Translations under genes and position numbers: made by a program
NCBI RefSeq assembly: GCF_002272075.1
Contig: NZ_NPBJ01000004.1
Coordinates: 1 to 64,000, forward strand
DNA from: Terribacillus saccharophilus
Lineage (GTDB): Bacteria > Bacillota > Bacilli > Bacillales > Amphibacillaceae
Length of the DNA: 64,000 nucleotides
Reading direction: 5' to 3'
Shown: one piece after another, positions 36,301 to 44,672 of the stretch
Layout of the letters: each line of letters opens with the position of its first letter
How positions within the stretch are numbered: the first letter of the stretch is position 1
Notes under the pieces: model-generated
The model's database searches: none
What the model was told of the DNA's origin: nothing
The model's input: the letters and a program-made list of their open reading frames with translations, nothing else

Positions 36301-37862
36301 ATGCAAATAGCGATGCCAGAATCAGTGTTAAATTAGTTGCTAAAGGCGGCGTTGGCACGATTGCTGCTGGTGTTGCAAAGGGCGCTGCAGATGTAATCGT
36401 CATTAGTGGTTATGACGGCGGAACAGGAGCATCACCAAAAACTAGTATCAAACACGCTGGCCTTCCATGGGAGATCGGATTAGCGGAAGCGCACCAGACG
36501 CTTATGCTGAATGGTTTACGTGACCGCGTCCGTTTGGAAACCGACGGGAAATTGATGACTGGTCGTGATGTTGTTATGGCAGCATTGCTTGGCGCAGAGG
36601 AGTATGGTTTTGCAACAGCACCACTGGTAGTCTTAGGCTGCGTGATGATGCGTGTTTGTCATATTGATACGTGTCCAGTAGGTATTGCGACGCAAAACCC
36701 TGAGCTTCGCAAGAAATTCATGGGTGATCCGGATCATGTCGTCAACTTTATGACATTCATCGCACAGGAAGTAAGAGAAATCATGGCTGAACTTGGTTTC
36801 CGCACAATGGAAGAAATGGTCGGCCGTACAGATGTACTTGAAGTATCGGAACGAGCACAATCCCATTGGAAAGCTGGCCAGCTAGATTTAAGCAGACTGC
36901 TACATCAAATTGACGGAGCTCGTACTTACAGCACGCCGCAAAACCATAAGATTGATATCGCGTTGGATACGACAGATATCCTGCCATATTTGGAAAAAGC
37001 GTTATCTGGCAAAGAACAAGTAATCCTGGAACTTCCTATCCGCAACATCAACCGTGTTGCCGGAACCCTTGCAGGCAGCGAAATCAGCAAAAAGTTTGCT
37101 GAAGCAGGACTTCCGGAAGACTCAGTGAATCTGCATTTCCATGGTTCTGCGGGACAAAGCTTTGGTGCTTTCACACCGAAGGGAATGACCTTGAAAGTAA
37201 CGGGAGATAGCAATGACTATGTTGGTAAAGGTTTGTCCGGTGCAAAATTGATCGTTAAGAAACCGGCTGGATTCCAAGCTTCTGCTGCGAAGCACGTCAT
37301 TGCTGGTAACGTGGCACTTTATGGAGCGACTTCCGGTGAAGCATATATCAATGGTATGGCTGGTGAACGTTTTGCTGTCCGTAACAGTGGTGCAACAGCT
37401 GTTGTAGAAGGAATCGGGGAGCATGGCTGTGAATATATGACCGGCGGTAAAGTTGTCATACTCGGTGAAGTAGGCAAGAACTTTGCTGCAGGAATGTCTG
37501 GCGGAATTGCCTACATTCATACAGCTGACCGGGAAGCATTCAAACAGCTTTGCAATACGGAAATGATCGACTTTGAACAATTGTCTGATGAGAGAGAGAT
37601 CGCTGAGCTACGCAGTATCATTGAGAACCATGCTGCTTACACAGATAGTGAGAACGCATCCTTCATCCTGGAAAATTGGAAAGCGGAGCTAGCTTATTTT
37701 GTCAAAGTGATTCCAATCGATTACCGCAGCATGATGCATCAAATCGATGCACAGCGTGAGCTTGGGCTATCGCAGGAAGAAGCTGTTATGGAAGCATTCG
37801 TATTAAAAAACCAGCAGCCAAAACCAGTGAAAGAATCCGAGAAACCTGCAGCAGTACATTAA
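33315..37862 (+). CDS. gltA: Glutamate synthase (NADPH), large subunit
   Basis: Makes two glutamates from glutamine and 2-oxoglutarate together with the small subunit. The start is ATG 33315 (MAFHFLPKAQ), after GAGGG. A short propeptide precedes the catalytic Cys22 in HDACGIG, the N-terminal nucleophile of the amidotransferase domain after processing. The central domain is followed by the FMN-binding synthase barrel (AKPGEGGQLPGKKV, SGYDGGTGASP), an Fe-S cysteine cluster region (CxMMRVCHIDTCPVGIATQ) and the C-terminal beta-helix. At 1515 residues it is of normal length. The small subunit starts 15 nt downstream. Confidence 0.96.
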   Translation: MAFHFLPKAQGLYRPEFEHDACGIGLYAHMKGKAAHYIVQKGLQLLCQLDHRGGQGSDPASGDGAGIMVQLPHRYFSEKTEFSLPEPGEYGVAMIFFNTQDTQQEELESKISALVEAEGQHVIGWRTAPVDDTHIGTMAKDVKPFVRQLFVGKGEETEKGLPFERKLYVIRKQAENEAKEMHQHLYFASFSSETIVYKGMLTSVQVDQFYLDLQDPLFESAFALVHSRFSTNTFPSWERAHPNRYLIHNGEINTLQGNVNWMRARQKQLVSKAFGKDTAKILPILDTDGSDSSIMDNAFEFFVLAGRKPAHAAMMMIPEPWDKNPYMNKEKRAFYAYHSTLMEPWDGPTAISFTNGKQIGAVLDRNGLRPGRYYVTKDDHLILSSEVGVLDVEEENVLLKDRLSPGKMLLLDMEQGRLIPDEEIKQEMAAAAPYQQWLDENIVELDDQTVSDDSAIEDLVTKQKAFGYTYEDVQKYIVPLVSEGKDPIGAMGNDTPLAVLSDRPQSLFFYFKQLFAQVTNPPIDAYREQIVTSTLSYLGKEGNLLHPDETNCRRIKLASPVITNNQLEQLVSEQSGDFKLQEIHTLFGENLKKSMERVFQEAEDAISKGVSVLVLTDRLMSDIYVPIPTLLAVSGLHQHLVRKGLRTKVSLIASAGEVREVHHVATLLGYGADAIHPYLAYATLKESIDNGDIALSYPEAVRQYAAAMTEGVVKVMSKMGISTVQSYRGAQIFEAVGISHGVISKYFTGTTSQLDGINLKTIAEEARKRHHAGYKSTTAALETGSEYQWRKNGEHHAFNPKTIHTLQWACRRDNYELFKEYTEAADQERLGFLRNLFDFKKSNAIPLEEVESVESIVTRFKTGAMSFGSISEEAHEALAIAMNRLGGKSNSGEGGENAKRYTPDENGDYRRSAIKQIASGRFGVMSSYLVQANELQIKVAQGAKPGEGGQLPGKKVYPWVADVRKSTPGVGLISPPPHHDIYSIEDLAQLIHDLKNANSDARISVKLVAKGGVGTIAAGVAKGAADVIVISGYDGGTGASPKTSIKHAGLPWEIGLAEAHQTLMLNGLRDRVRLETDGKLMTGRDVVMAALLGAEEYGFATAPLVVLGCVMMRVCHIDTCPVGIATQNPELRKKFMGDPDHVVNFMTFIAQEVREIMAELGFRTMEEMVGRTDVLEVSERAQSHWKAGQLDLSRLLHQIDGARTYSTPQNHKIDIALDTTDILPYLEKALSGKEQVILELPIRNINRVAGTLAGSEISKKFAEAGLPEDSVNLHFHGSAGQSFGAFTPKGMTLKVTGDSNDYVGKGLSGAKLIVKKPAGFQASAAKHVIAGNVALYGATSGEAYINGMAGERFAVRNSGATAVVEGIGEHGCEYMTGGKVVILGEVGKNFAAGMSGGIAYIHTADREAFKQLCNTEMIDFEQLSDEREIAELRSIIENHAAYTDSENASFILENWKAELAYFVKVIPIDYRSMMHQIDAQRELGLSQEEAVMEAFVLKNQQPKPVKESEKPAAVH

Positions 37863-37877
37863 GAAAGAGGTGGAAGT

Positions 37878-39362
37878 ATGGGGAAAGCAACCGGATTTAT
37901 CGACTACAAAAGAGAAGAAGCAAATGAACGCGATCCAAAGACGCGGACCCGGGACTGGAACGAATACGCCGCTCCTTTCTCTGATGCTACGCTGAAGACA
38001 CAAGGAGCCCGCTGTATGGACTGCGGTACACCGTTTTGTCATATCGGCATGGAGATTGGCGGAGCCACTTCCGGCTGTCCGATTTACAATTTGATTCCAG
38101 AATGGAACGACCTTGTGTATAAGGGTAAATGGAAGGAAGCATTGGAAAGACTGATGCTGACGAATAATTTCCCGGAATTCACTGGCCGTGTCTGCCCGGC
38201 ACCTTGTGAAGGTTCCTGCACCGTAGCAATAAGTGATCCGGCAGTTGCCATTAAGAATATCGAACGTGCAATCATCGATAAAGGTTTCGAAAATGGCTGG
38301 ATCACACCGCGTATTCCGCAAAAACGTACTGGCAAAAAGGTCGCAATCATCGGATCTGGTCCTGCAGGTATGGCTAGTGCTGATCAGTTGAACCAAGCTG
38401 GTCACACAGTCACTGTATACGAGCGAGCTGACCGCGCTGGCGGATTGCTTATGTATGGAATTCCGAACATGAAGCTGGAAAAAGAAGTGGTAGAACGCCG
38501 CATCAACCTACTGCGTCAGGAAGGTATCGACTTTATCCTGAACACAGAAATCGGTAAGGATATCCTTGCTGAAGAGCTTCGTGAACAATATGATGCGGTG
38601 ATACTTTGTACAGGAGCTCAACAGCAGCGTGATCTTGTAATCAAAGGAAGAGAATCAAAAGGTGTTCATATCGCAATGGATTATCTAACAGTCTCAACAA
38701 AAATGCTGCTTGATGACAAACTAGCAATTCAGCCGGAGTTTGATGCGGCTGGTAAAGACGTTATTGTCATCGGTGGCGGGGATACTGGTGCAGACTGTAT
38801 CGCAACGGCTGTTCGTCAAGGTGCAAAAAGCGTTACGCAATTCGGGAAACACCCACAGCTGCCGCTTGCTCGCAGTGCTGATAACCAATGGCCAGAATAT
38901 CCCCATGTATTCGGTTTGGAATATGCGCATAAAGAAGCAAAAGCAGTTTACGGGGAAGATCCGCGCCAATACTCTATCCAGACAACGAAATTCGTCAAGG
39001 ATGAGCAAGGCAATCTAAAAGAATTGCATACTATTGATATGCAGAAAGTACGTAATGAGAAAGGTATGTTCGTCTACCAGGAAGTCGAAGGATCTGAGAA
39101 AGTTTGGCCTGCTGAGCTTGTATTGATCGCCATCGGCTTTGAAGGCACTGAAACACCGTTGCTAACAGAATTTGGTGTTAATGTAACACCAAATAAACGT
39201 GTGGAAGCAGCCTATGGAGATTATCGTACAAATGTAGATAAAGTTTTCGCTGCTGGCGATGCCCGCCGCGGACAAAGTCTAATTGTCTGGGCTATTAACG
39301 AAGGCAGAGACGTTGCCAAACAGGTTGATCTTCAACTTATGGGTGAGACTGTATTACCTTGA
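37878..39362 (+). CDS. gltB: Glutamate synthase (NADPH), small subunit
   Basis: FAD/NADPH subunit of 494 residues that passes electrons to the large subunit. The N-terminal cysteine clusters CMDCGTPFCH and CPAPCEGSCT bind Fe-S centres. There are two dinucleotide folds, VAIIGSGPAGMASADQL (FAD) and VIVIGGGDTGADCIATA (NADPH), and a C-terminal VFAAGDARRGQSLIVWAI. GAGGTGG precedes the ATG; it is transcribed with gltA. Confidence 0.96.
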   Translation: MGKATGFIDYKREEANERDPKTRTRDWNEYAAPFSDATLKTQGARCMDCGTPFCHIGMEIGGATSGCPIYNLIPEWNDLVYKGKWKEALERLMLTNNFPEFTGRVCPAPCEGSCTVAISDPAVAIKNIERAIIDKGFENGWITPRIPQKRTGKKVAIIGSGPAGMASADQLNQAGHTVTVYERADRAGGLLMYGIPNMKLEKEVVERRINLLRQEGIDFILNTEIGKDILAEELREQYDAVILCTGAQQQRDLVIKGRESKGVHIAMDYLTVSTKMLLDDKLAIQPEFDAAGKDVIVIGGGDTGADCIATAVRQGAKSVTQFGKHPQLPLARSADNQWPEYPHVFGLEYAHKEAKAVYGEDPRQYSIQTTKFVKDEQGNLKELHTIDMQKVRNEKGMFVYQEVEGSEKVWPAELVLIAIGFEGTETPLLTEFGVNVTPNKRVEAAYGDYRTNVDKVFAAGDARRGQSLIVWAINEGRDVAKQVDLQLMGETVLP

Positions 39363-39365
39363 TGA

Positions 39366-39404
39366 AAAAGCAGAATTTCCGTTAAACGGAGGTTCTGCTT
39401 TTAT
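39366..39404 (+). terminator. Terminator of gltAB
   Basis: AAAAGCAGAA and TTCTGCTTTT with an inner TCCG/CGGA helix, followed by ATT. It lies just after gltB. Confidence 0.85.
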
Positions 39405-39491
39405 TATGCCGTCAGAAGGAAATGCAAGCCAGTAACTTGTCAGAATAACTGCCAGCATTTTGGCAGAACACCTTCAAATTGCTGATATTCA

Positions 39492-39499
39492 ACCGATAT
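39492..39499 (+). promoter_or_regulatory. Sigma-D-like -10 element before hemAT
   Basis: ACCGATAT, identical to the element before the tandem chemoreceptors at 5212 and 7 of 8 with the sigma-D consensus GCCGATAT. The -35 (TTCA/TCAA region) is weak. In B. subtilis hemAT belongs to the sigma-D regulon, which supports the call. Confidence 0.6.
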
Positions 39500-39533
39500 A
39501 CAAGGAATGGGGGATTCAACGAGGAGGATCATC

Positions 39534-40823
39534 ATGTTATTGAAACGCAAAAAAGAGAGACAAGCAGAAACAGTGGGACAAACTAATTTATCCAAAGAAG
39601 CTAATGTAATATTGAAAATTGAAGGCGAACTGAAAAAACAGCTTGATATGATTCACCTGACAGAAGACGATCTGCGCGTGTTAGTAGGATTGCAGCCACT
39701 AGTCTGTGCGGAGATTGAAAGTATCGTAAGCCGCTTTTATCAGAACATCACCAATCAGAATAATCTGCTCGCTATCATTGAAAGTAATAGTTCTGTTGAA
39801 AAATTGAAGCAGACACTTAAGCGGCATATACAGGAAATGTTTGATGGAAAAGTAGATATTGATTATGTAGAGAAACGCAAACGTATCGCGTTGATTCATG
39901 CGAAAATCGGACTGGAGCCGAAATGGTATATGGGAGCTTTCCAGGATCTATTGCAGCAGATGTTATCCATATTCGAACAGCATATAACTGATTTCACAGC
40001 TTACCGCACAGCTGTACTTGCCACGACGAAGATTTTTAACATCGAACAGCAAATTGTGTTGGATGCTTATAATACCGAACATGAAAGCGTGCATATTGAG
40101 CACATTGAAAAACAGGATAAACTGTATGAAAGTATACAAGTAACTTCCGAGAGTCTTACAAGCATATTCCTGAAGGTGAACCTAGCCGTAGATGAGCTGG
40201 TTGCATTCTCTTCAAAGCTGACAGAACAAAGTAATGAAACGAAACAGACAGCAAAAGAAGTAGTGAATCATTCCGAAGAAGGTCAAGCAGGACTAGTGTC
40301 CCAGCAGCAACGGATGCAGCATATCGGAGACCAAATGGGTATGGTGCAAAAAGAGCTGACAGCGCTCGAGGCAGCGGCTGCTAAAATCGGCAGTATTGTA
40401 GGATTAGTGGAAGGTATTGCTGAACAGACGAATCTGCTTTCACTAAATGCTTCGATTGAATCAGCACGGGCAGGCGAACAAGGGAAAGGGTTTGCCGTCG
40501 TAGCAAGTGAGGTTCGGAAATTAGCGGAAGAAACAAAATCATCTGTTTCCGATGTTACAGCGTTGATTCAAGATACGCATTCCCAGATTAGTAATGTGAG
40601 CAAATTCATGGAGACAGCAGAGGATTTGATTGCCAATGGAACTGTACAGCTAGGAGATGTAACCTCGAAATTTGAGAACATCATGACGCATTCTCAAAGT
40701 AATGAACAAATAAGCAGTCGTACAGAGGAAAGTATCAAACAATTCACAGGAGAGCTCATGGATGTAAAAGGAGCTATGCAGCAAGCAGAAAGCGTACTCC
40801 GGCAATTAAATGAGCTTACATAA
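39534..40823 (+). CDS. hemAT: HemAT heme-based aerotaxis transducer
   Basis: Soluble globin-coupled oxygen sensor of 429 residues. Residues about 25-175 form the globin domain, with the probable proximal heme ligand His122 in [15 protein letters not shown]. From about 225 on, the methyl-accepting signalling domain has the tip [25 protein letters not shown] and [12 protein letters not shown]. It signals O2 to CheA for aerotaxis. The start is ATG 39534 after GAGGAGG. Length and layout equal those of B. subtilis HemAT. Confidence 0.94.
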   Translation: MLLKRKKERQAETVGQTNLSKEANVILKIEGELKKQLDMIHLTEDDLRVLVGLQPLVCAEIESIVSRFYQNITNQNNLLAIIESNSSVEKLKQTLKRHIQEMFDGKVDIDYVEKRKRIALIHAKIGLEPKWYMGAFQDLLQQMLSIFEQHITDFTAYRTAVLATTKIFNIEQQIVLDAYNTEHESVHIEHIEKQDKLYESIQVTSESLTSIFLKVNLAVDELVAFSSKLTEQSNETKQTAKEVVNHSEEGQAGLVSQQQRMQHIGDQMGMVQKELTALEAAAAKIGSIVGLVEGIAEQTNLLSLNASIESARAGEQGKGFAVVASEVRKLAEETKSSVSDVTALIQDTHSQISNVSKFMETAEDLIANGTVQLGDVTSKFENIMTHSQSNEQISSRTEESIKQFTGELMDVKGAMQQAESVLRQLNELT

Positions 40824-40830
40824 ATAAAAG

Positions 40831-40864
40831 AAAACCCAGCAGTCAGTTGACTGCTGGTTATTTG
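40831..40864. terminator. Bidirectional terminator after hemAT
   Basis: AACCCAGCAGTCA and TGACTGCTGGTT form the stem between two convergent genes, with A-rich and T-rich flanks. It overlaps the last codon of the minus-strand gene. Confidence 0.8.
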
Positions 40865-41175
40865 CTTTCAAACTGTGTTTTTTTGAATTGCTCTTTCAAT
40901 GCGGAAGGTGCTTGTTTAATGGAAGAAATAACAGTCTTCGAGCCTTCTGAAATAGACTGGACATTAGACTGGATATCTTTCTGATGCTGCTGCAAAACTG
41001 TCTGCTCTTGCTTGATTGTCTGCATATCAGCTTGCATTGGAGCCATTGTCTTATCGATTTTTTTCTTTGTTGCAAGCATCGATTTTACAGCTTTCATGAT
41101 CATAACAGCGGCAATTACAAGTGCACCAATGATGATAACACCGCAGATAATCCACATTATTGTACCCGTTTCCAT
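40858..41175 (-). CDS. Small membrane-anchored coiled-coil protein (DUF948-like)
   Basis: Protein of 105 residues. Residues about 5-30 form one transmembrane helix (MWIICGVIIIGALVIAAVMIM), followed by a lysine/glutamine-rich coiled coil to the end. The layout is like YtxG/DUF948 stress-linked proteins, but the match is by pattern only. GGAGG precedes the ATG. Function unknown. Confidence 0.7.
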   Translation of the reverse strand: METGTIMWIICGVIIIGALVIAAVMIMKAVKSMLATKKKIDKTMAPMQADMQTIKQEQTVLQQHQKDIQSNVQSISEGSKTVISSIKQAPSALKEQFKKTQFESK

Positions 41176-41388
41176 ACCCCGTACCTCCTTCGTTTGTCTG
41201 CTTCTCTTTTCCCTGATCTTTGTTTATCGTAACATACAGAATGAAATTTTGTTAAAATTTTAGGTTGAAACTCTTTGAAATCTCCTATATAATCTTTGGA
41301 TAAGATATTGTTGTCGCAATATTCTATCATTAGGAACAATTTAACCAAAAAAGAGAATGAAAATCTTAAATGACAGGGAGTCCTAGCT

Positions 41389-42462
41389 TTGAAACAACAA
41401 ACTTTTGCTTTTACACGCAGTGAGAATCTCAAACAGAAACCGGACGCAAGTACGCTTCAATTCGGAAAGGTATTCACTGACCATATGTTCACAATGGATT
41501 ATACAGCTGAAACAGGCTGGCATGATCCTCAGATCGTGCCATATGCACCGCTGGAACTTGATCCTGCAGCCATGTGTTTCCACTATGGCCAGACAGTATT
41601 TGAAGGCTTGAAAGCCTATGTGACCAAAGAAGGAAAAGTTTTGCTATTCCGTCCAGATAAAAACTTCGAGCGCCTTAACCGTTCGAATGACAGACTATGT
41701 ATTCCGCGTTTGGATGAGGAAGTGGCATTAGAAGCATTGCGACAGCTCATTTCGGTCGAGAAAGATTGGATCCCGACTGCAGAAGGAACTTCACTTTATA
41801 TCCGTCCGTTCATCATTTCGACGGAGCCGTTCCTTGGCGTAGCTGCATCTATCAGCTACAAGTTCATCATCATTCTTTCTCCTGTAGGGGCTTACTACAA
41901 AGAAGGTATTAACCCGGTAAGCATTGCAGTGGAGAATGACTATGTACGTGCAGTCAAAGGCGGTACAGGCGATGCGAAAACAGGCGGAAACTATGCTGCA
42001 AGCCTTAAAGCACAAGAAGTAGCAGCAGCATCTGGATTCTCCCAGGTTCTGTGGCTGGATGGTGTGGAGAAGAAATACATTGAAGAAGTTGGCAGTATGA
42101 ATGTATTCTTCAAAATCGACGGAGAAATCGTTACACCGCAGCTAAACGGCAGCATCCTGCAAGGTGTTACCCGCGACAGTGTCCTTCAATTGCTGAAGCA
42201 CTGGGGCTATCCGGTAACAGAACGCCGTGTTTCTATCGCAGAAGTGGTTCAAGCGCAGAAAGAAGGTAAACTGGAAGAGGCGTTTGGTACTGGGACAGCT
42301 GCAGTTATCTCACCAGTCGGCAAGCTATTCTATGAAGGTGAAACATACGAGATCAATAATGGCGTCACTGGTGAAGTTGCTAAGCGCGTCTATGATACAA
42401 TTGTCGGCATCCAAAAGGGCGAACTAGAAGATACATTCGGCTGGACAATCGAAGTCAACTAA
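41389..42462 (+). CDS. ilvE: Branched-chain amino-acid aminotransferase
   Basis: Fold-IV PLP transaminase of 357 residues for leucine, isoleucine and valine with 2-oxoglutarate. The PLP lysine is at about residue 197 in DAKTGGNYAASL; FGQTVFEGLKAY-like YGQTVFEGLKAY and LDGVEKKYIEEVGSMNVFF are family segments. It is closest in design to Bacillus YwaA/YbgE. The start is TTG at 41389 with ACAGGGAG upstream. No T-box or other leader was seen; single-gene unit. Confidence 0.94.
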   Translation: MKQQTFAFTRSENLKQKPDASTLQFGKVFTDHMFTMDYTAETGWHDPQIVPYAPLELDPAAMCFHYGQTVFEGLKAYVTKEGKVLLFRPDKNFERLNRSNDRLCIPRLDEEVALEALRQLISVEKDWIPTAEGTSLYIRPFIISTEPFLGVAASISYKFIIILSPVGAYYKEGINPVSIAVENDYVRAVKGGTGDAKTGGNYAASLKAQEVAAASGFSQVLWLDGVEKKYIEEVGSMNVFFKIDGEIVTPQLNGSILQGVTRDSVLQLLKHWGYPVTERRVSIAEVVQAQKEGKLEEAFGTGTAAVISPVGKLFYEGETYEINNGVTGEVAKRVYDTIVGIQKGELEDTFGWTIEVN

Positions 42463-42470
42463 TTAAATGG

Positions 42471-42500
42471 ACCTCCACACATAGCGGTGGAGGTTTTTTG
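42471..42500 (+). terminator. Terminator of ilvE
   Basis: ACCTCCAC and GTGGAGGT form the stem, followed by TTTTTG. Confidence 0.85.
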
Positions 42501-42579
42501 TTTATAGACTAGGAGCTTGTGCTATTTTGCTATATAATCGTTACTAAAATGAGTTGTTAGACGAAAAGGTGAATGGAAA

Positions 42580-43671
42580 ATGAAAAGAATAATCGTAAAA
42601 ATAGGTTCAAGCATGCTTTCGGAATCTGGCGGGGGGATGAGTGAAACGAAAATCCGCCAGCATACGGATCAAATAGCTGCACTAATAAACGAAGGACATG
42701 AAGTAATACTTGTATCATCCGGTGCTGTAGCAGCTGGATTCCGTCAGCTCGGCTATCCATCAAGACCAGTGACTATTGAAGGGAAACAGGCAGCGGCTGC
42801 AATTGGACAGGGTTTGCTCGTCCAAGCTTATACGGAAGCTTTCGGCAAACATGATATGAAATGTGCACAGCTCCTCTTGACTCGTGATGTCTTCACAAAT
42901 GCCGATCAGTACCATAACAGCTACAATACGCTGCAGGAACTGCTGAAGCGTAATATCATTCCGATCATCAATGAAAATGACTCAGTCTCTATCCGAGAAC
43001 TGACATTTGGTGATAATGATATGCTGTCTGCTTATGTGAGCGGGCTCGTAAAGGCTGATTTGCTGATTTTGATCACGGATGTGGACGGTATTTATGACAA
43101 AAACCCCAATACCTATCCTGATGCGAAGCGGTACCAGCGTTTGGAAGTAATTCCTCCGGAAATGCAAGCATCTATTGAACAGACATCCGGTTCTAACGTC
43201 GGTACAGGAGGTATGTATTCCAAGGTGCTGGCAGCTCAGACTGCGCTTGAGTTAGGTGTGCCGGTTTTCATCGGTACGACTAATGAAAGATCAACGCTTC
43301 TTGAGATTGCACAAGGTAATGGAGCGGGTACGTATATCGGAGACGAAGTGACAGTTGTGCAACGCAAAACAAAGCAATGGCTCACACATCATGCCAGAGC
43401 GACAGGCAGCCTTACGATCGATGCAGGTGCAGCAGAAGCTTTGCTGCAGCATGGAAAAAGTTTGCTGCCGATAGGTATTACAGATATACAAGGTACTTTT
43501 ACTGCGTCAGCAGTCGTTGAAATCAAAACAACTGATGGGGATACAATTGCCCGCGGGATCAGTGATATTTCATCTGCTGATTTACGCGAAATGCTAACAA
43601 ACAGGGCGACTAATCCGTCCTCGGTTTGGCATAAAGCCATTGTCCATCGAAATTATATTGTATTTTTATGA
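42580..43671 (+). CDS. proB: Glutamate 5-kinase with PUA domain
   Basis: First enzyme of proline synthesis, phosphorylating glutamate. The kinase domain (IIVKIGSSML, LVSSGAVAAGFRQLG, NENDSVSIRELTFGDNDMLSAYV, TDVDGIYDKNP, GTGGMYSKVLAAQTA) is followed by a C-terminal PUA domain from about residue 275. At 363 residues it is of normal length. A TATAAT lies at about 42534. proA, normally its neighbour, is absent, and no T-box leader is present in the 120 bp upstream. Confidence 0.95.
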   Translation: MKRIIVKIGSSMLSESGGGMSETKIRQHTDQIAALINEGHEVILVSSGAVAAGFRQLGYPSRPVTIEGKQAAAAIGQGLLVQAYTEAFGKHDMKCAQLLLTRDVFTNADQYHNSYNTLQELLKRNIIPIINENDSVSIRELTFGDNDMLSAYVSGLVKADLLILITDVDGIYDKNPNTYPDAKRYQRLEVIPPEMQASIEQTSGSNVGTGGMYSKVLAAQTALELGVPVFIGTTNERSTLLEIAQGNGAGTYIGDEVTVVQRKTKQWLTHHARATGSLTIDAGAAEALLQHGKSLLPIGITDIQGTFTASAVVEIKTTDGDTIARGISDISSADLREMLTNRATNPSSVWHKAIVHRNYIVFL

Positions 43672-43673
43672 AA

Positions 43674-43703
43674 AAGCCGCCGAGCCTGCCAGCTAGGCGG
43701 CTT
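43674..43703. terminator. Hairpin after proB
   Basis: AAGCCGCC and GGCGGCTT enclose a 14-nt loop directly after proB. The T-run lies on the minus-strand side only, so termination on the plus strand is doubtful. It may simply separate proB from the small gene that follows. Confidence 0.4.
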
Positions 43704-43737
43704 CGGTGTATAATGAAATCAGAAAGGAGTTGCACTG

Positions 43738-43866
43738 ATGAAAGTAATCATGCTCGTCCAAACGATGTATAAAAATCAACTGCTTCGCGAAGGTGGTACA
43801 TACGAGATCCCGGAGGAAACAGCAGCTCGCTGGATCAGAAGTAAAATCGCAAAAGCAGCAGAGTAA
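43738..43866 (+). CDS. 42-residue protein, DUF7210/phage-accessory-like
   Basis: A short gene with its own -10 (TATAAT at 43709-43714) and a GAAAGGAG site 8 nt before the ATG. The product reads as an N-terminal beta strand (MKVIMLVQ), a turn with GGTYEIPEE, and a helix AARWIRSKIAKAAE. This resembles very small proteins of the DUF7210 kind often found among phage tail/head accessory genes. Function unknown. It lies 11 nt before an SDR gene and may be co-transcribed. Confidence 0.6.
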   Translation: MKVIMLVQTMYKNQLLREGGTYEIPEETAARWIRSKIAKAAE

Positions 43867-43877
43867 GGAGTAATTAT

Positions 43878-44672
43878 ATGGATTTAGGATTAAAGGGCAA
43901 GACGGCATTGGTCGTTGCAGCCAGCAAAGGACTTGGTAAGGCGACAGCTTTGCAGTTAGCCAAAGAAGGTGCCTCTGTTCATATCGTCAGTCGTGATGAA
44001 CAAGCACTCAAACAAACGAGAGATGTAATAATAAAAGAATCCGGTAATGATCAGGTTGCATATTCGGTTTGTGATATCACCGATGCACAAGCAATCAATC
44101 AAGCCATCGAGGCAGCTAAGCAACATACTGGATCAATCGATATTCTTGTTAACAATGCAGGTGGACCGCCTGCAGGTAAACTAATGGATTTTGCCGACGA
44201 ACAATGGCAACAAGCTTTCGAACTGAATTTATTGAGTTTTGTCCGTTTTATTCGGGCAGTTGCTCCGATCATGAAGGTAAATGGAGGGGGCCATATTCTT
44301 AATATCGCTTCATCTTCCATTAAGCAGTCAATCGATAACTTGCTGTTATCCAATACTTTCCGTGCTGGAATTGTCGGCTTGGCAAAATCTCTGTCTCAGG
44401 AACTTGCACCAGACAATATCCTGATCAACACGCTTGGCCCTGGAAAAATACATACTGACCGGGTCGATCAGCTGGATCAGAAGACTGCTGATCACCTAGG
44501 CAAAAGCTTGGATGACGTGCAGCAGCAGAGCCAAGCATCTATCCCGATGGGCAGATATGGTACACCTGAAGAATTTGCTAACATGGCTGTTTTCCTTTGT
44601 TCTTCTGCCAATTCGTATGTTACTGGTCAAGCTTTCGTCGTAGATGGCGGAATGGTCAAAAGTATTGGTTAA
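43878..44672 (+). CDS. Atypical SDR oxidoreductase lacking YxxxK
   Basis: SDR-fold protein of 264 residues with a cofactor motif AASKGLGKA (G-x-x-x-G-x-G modified), NNAGG and a C-terminal VDGGM, like 3-oxoacyl-ACP reductases. Where the catalytic Tyr-x-x-x-Lys is expected, after the SSS segment, the sequence reads SNTFRAG, so both Tyr and Lys appear replaced. It may be non-classical or bind cofactor without the usual chemistry. AAGGAG precedes the ATG; it converges with the cyclase gene, the two stops overlapping. Confidence 0.82.
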   Translation: MDLGLKGKTALVVAASKGLGKATALQLAKEGASVHIVSRDEQALKQTRDVIIKESGNDQVAYSVCDITDAQAINQAIEAAKQHTGSIDILVNNAGGPPAGKLMDFADEQWQQAFELNLLSFVRFIRAVAPIMKVNGGGHILNIASSSIKQSIDNLLLSNTFRAGIVGLAKSLSQELAPDNILINTLGPGKIHTDRVDQLDQKTADHLGKSLDDVQQQSQASIPMGRYGTPEEFANMAVFLCSSANSYVTGQAFVVDGGMVKSIG

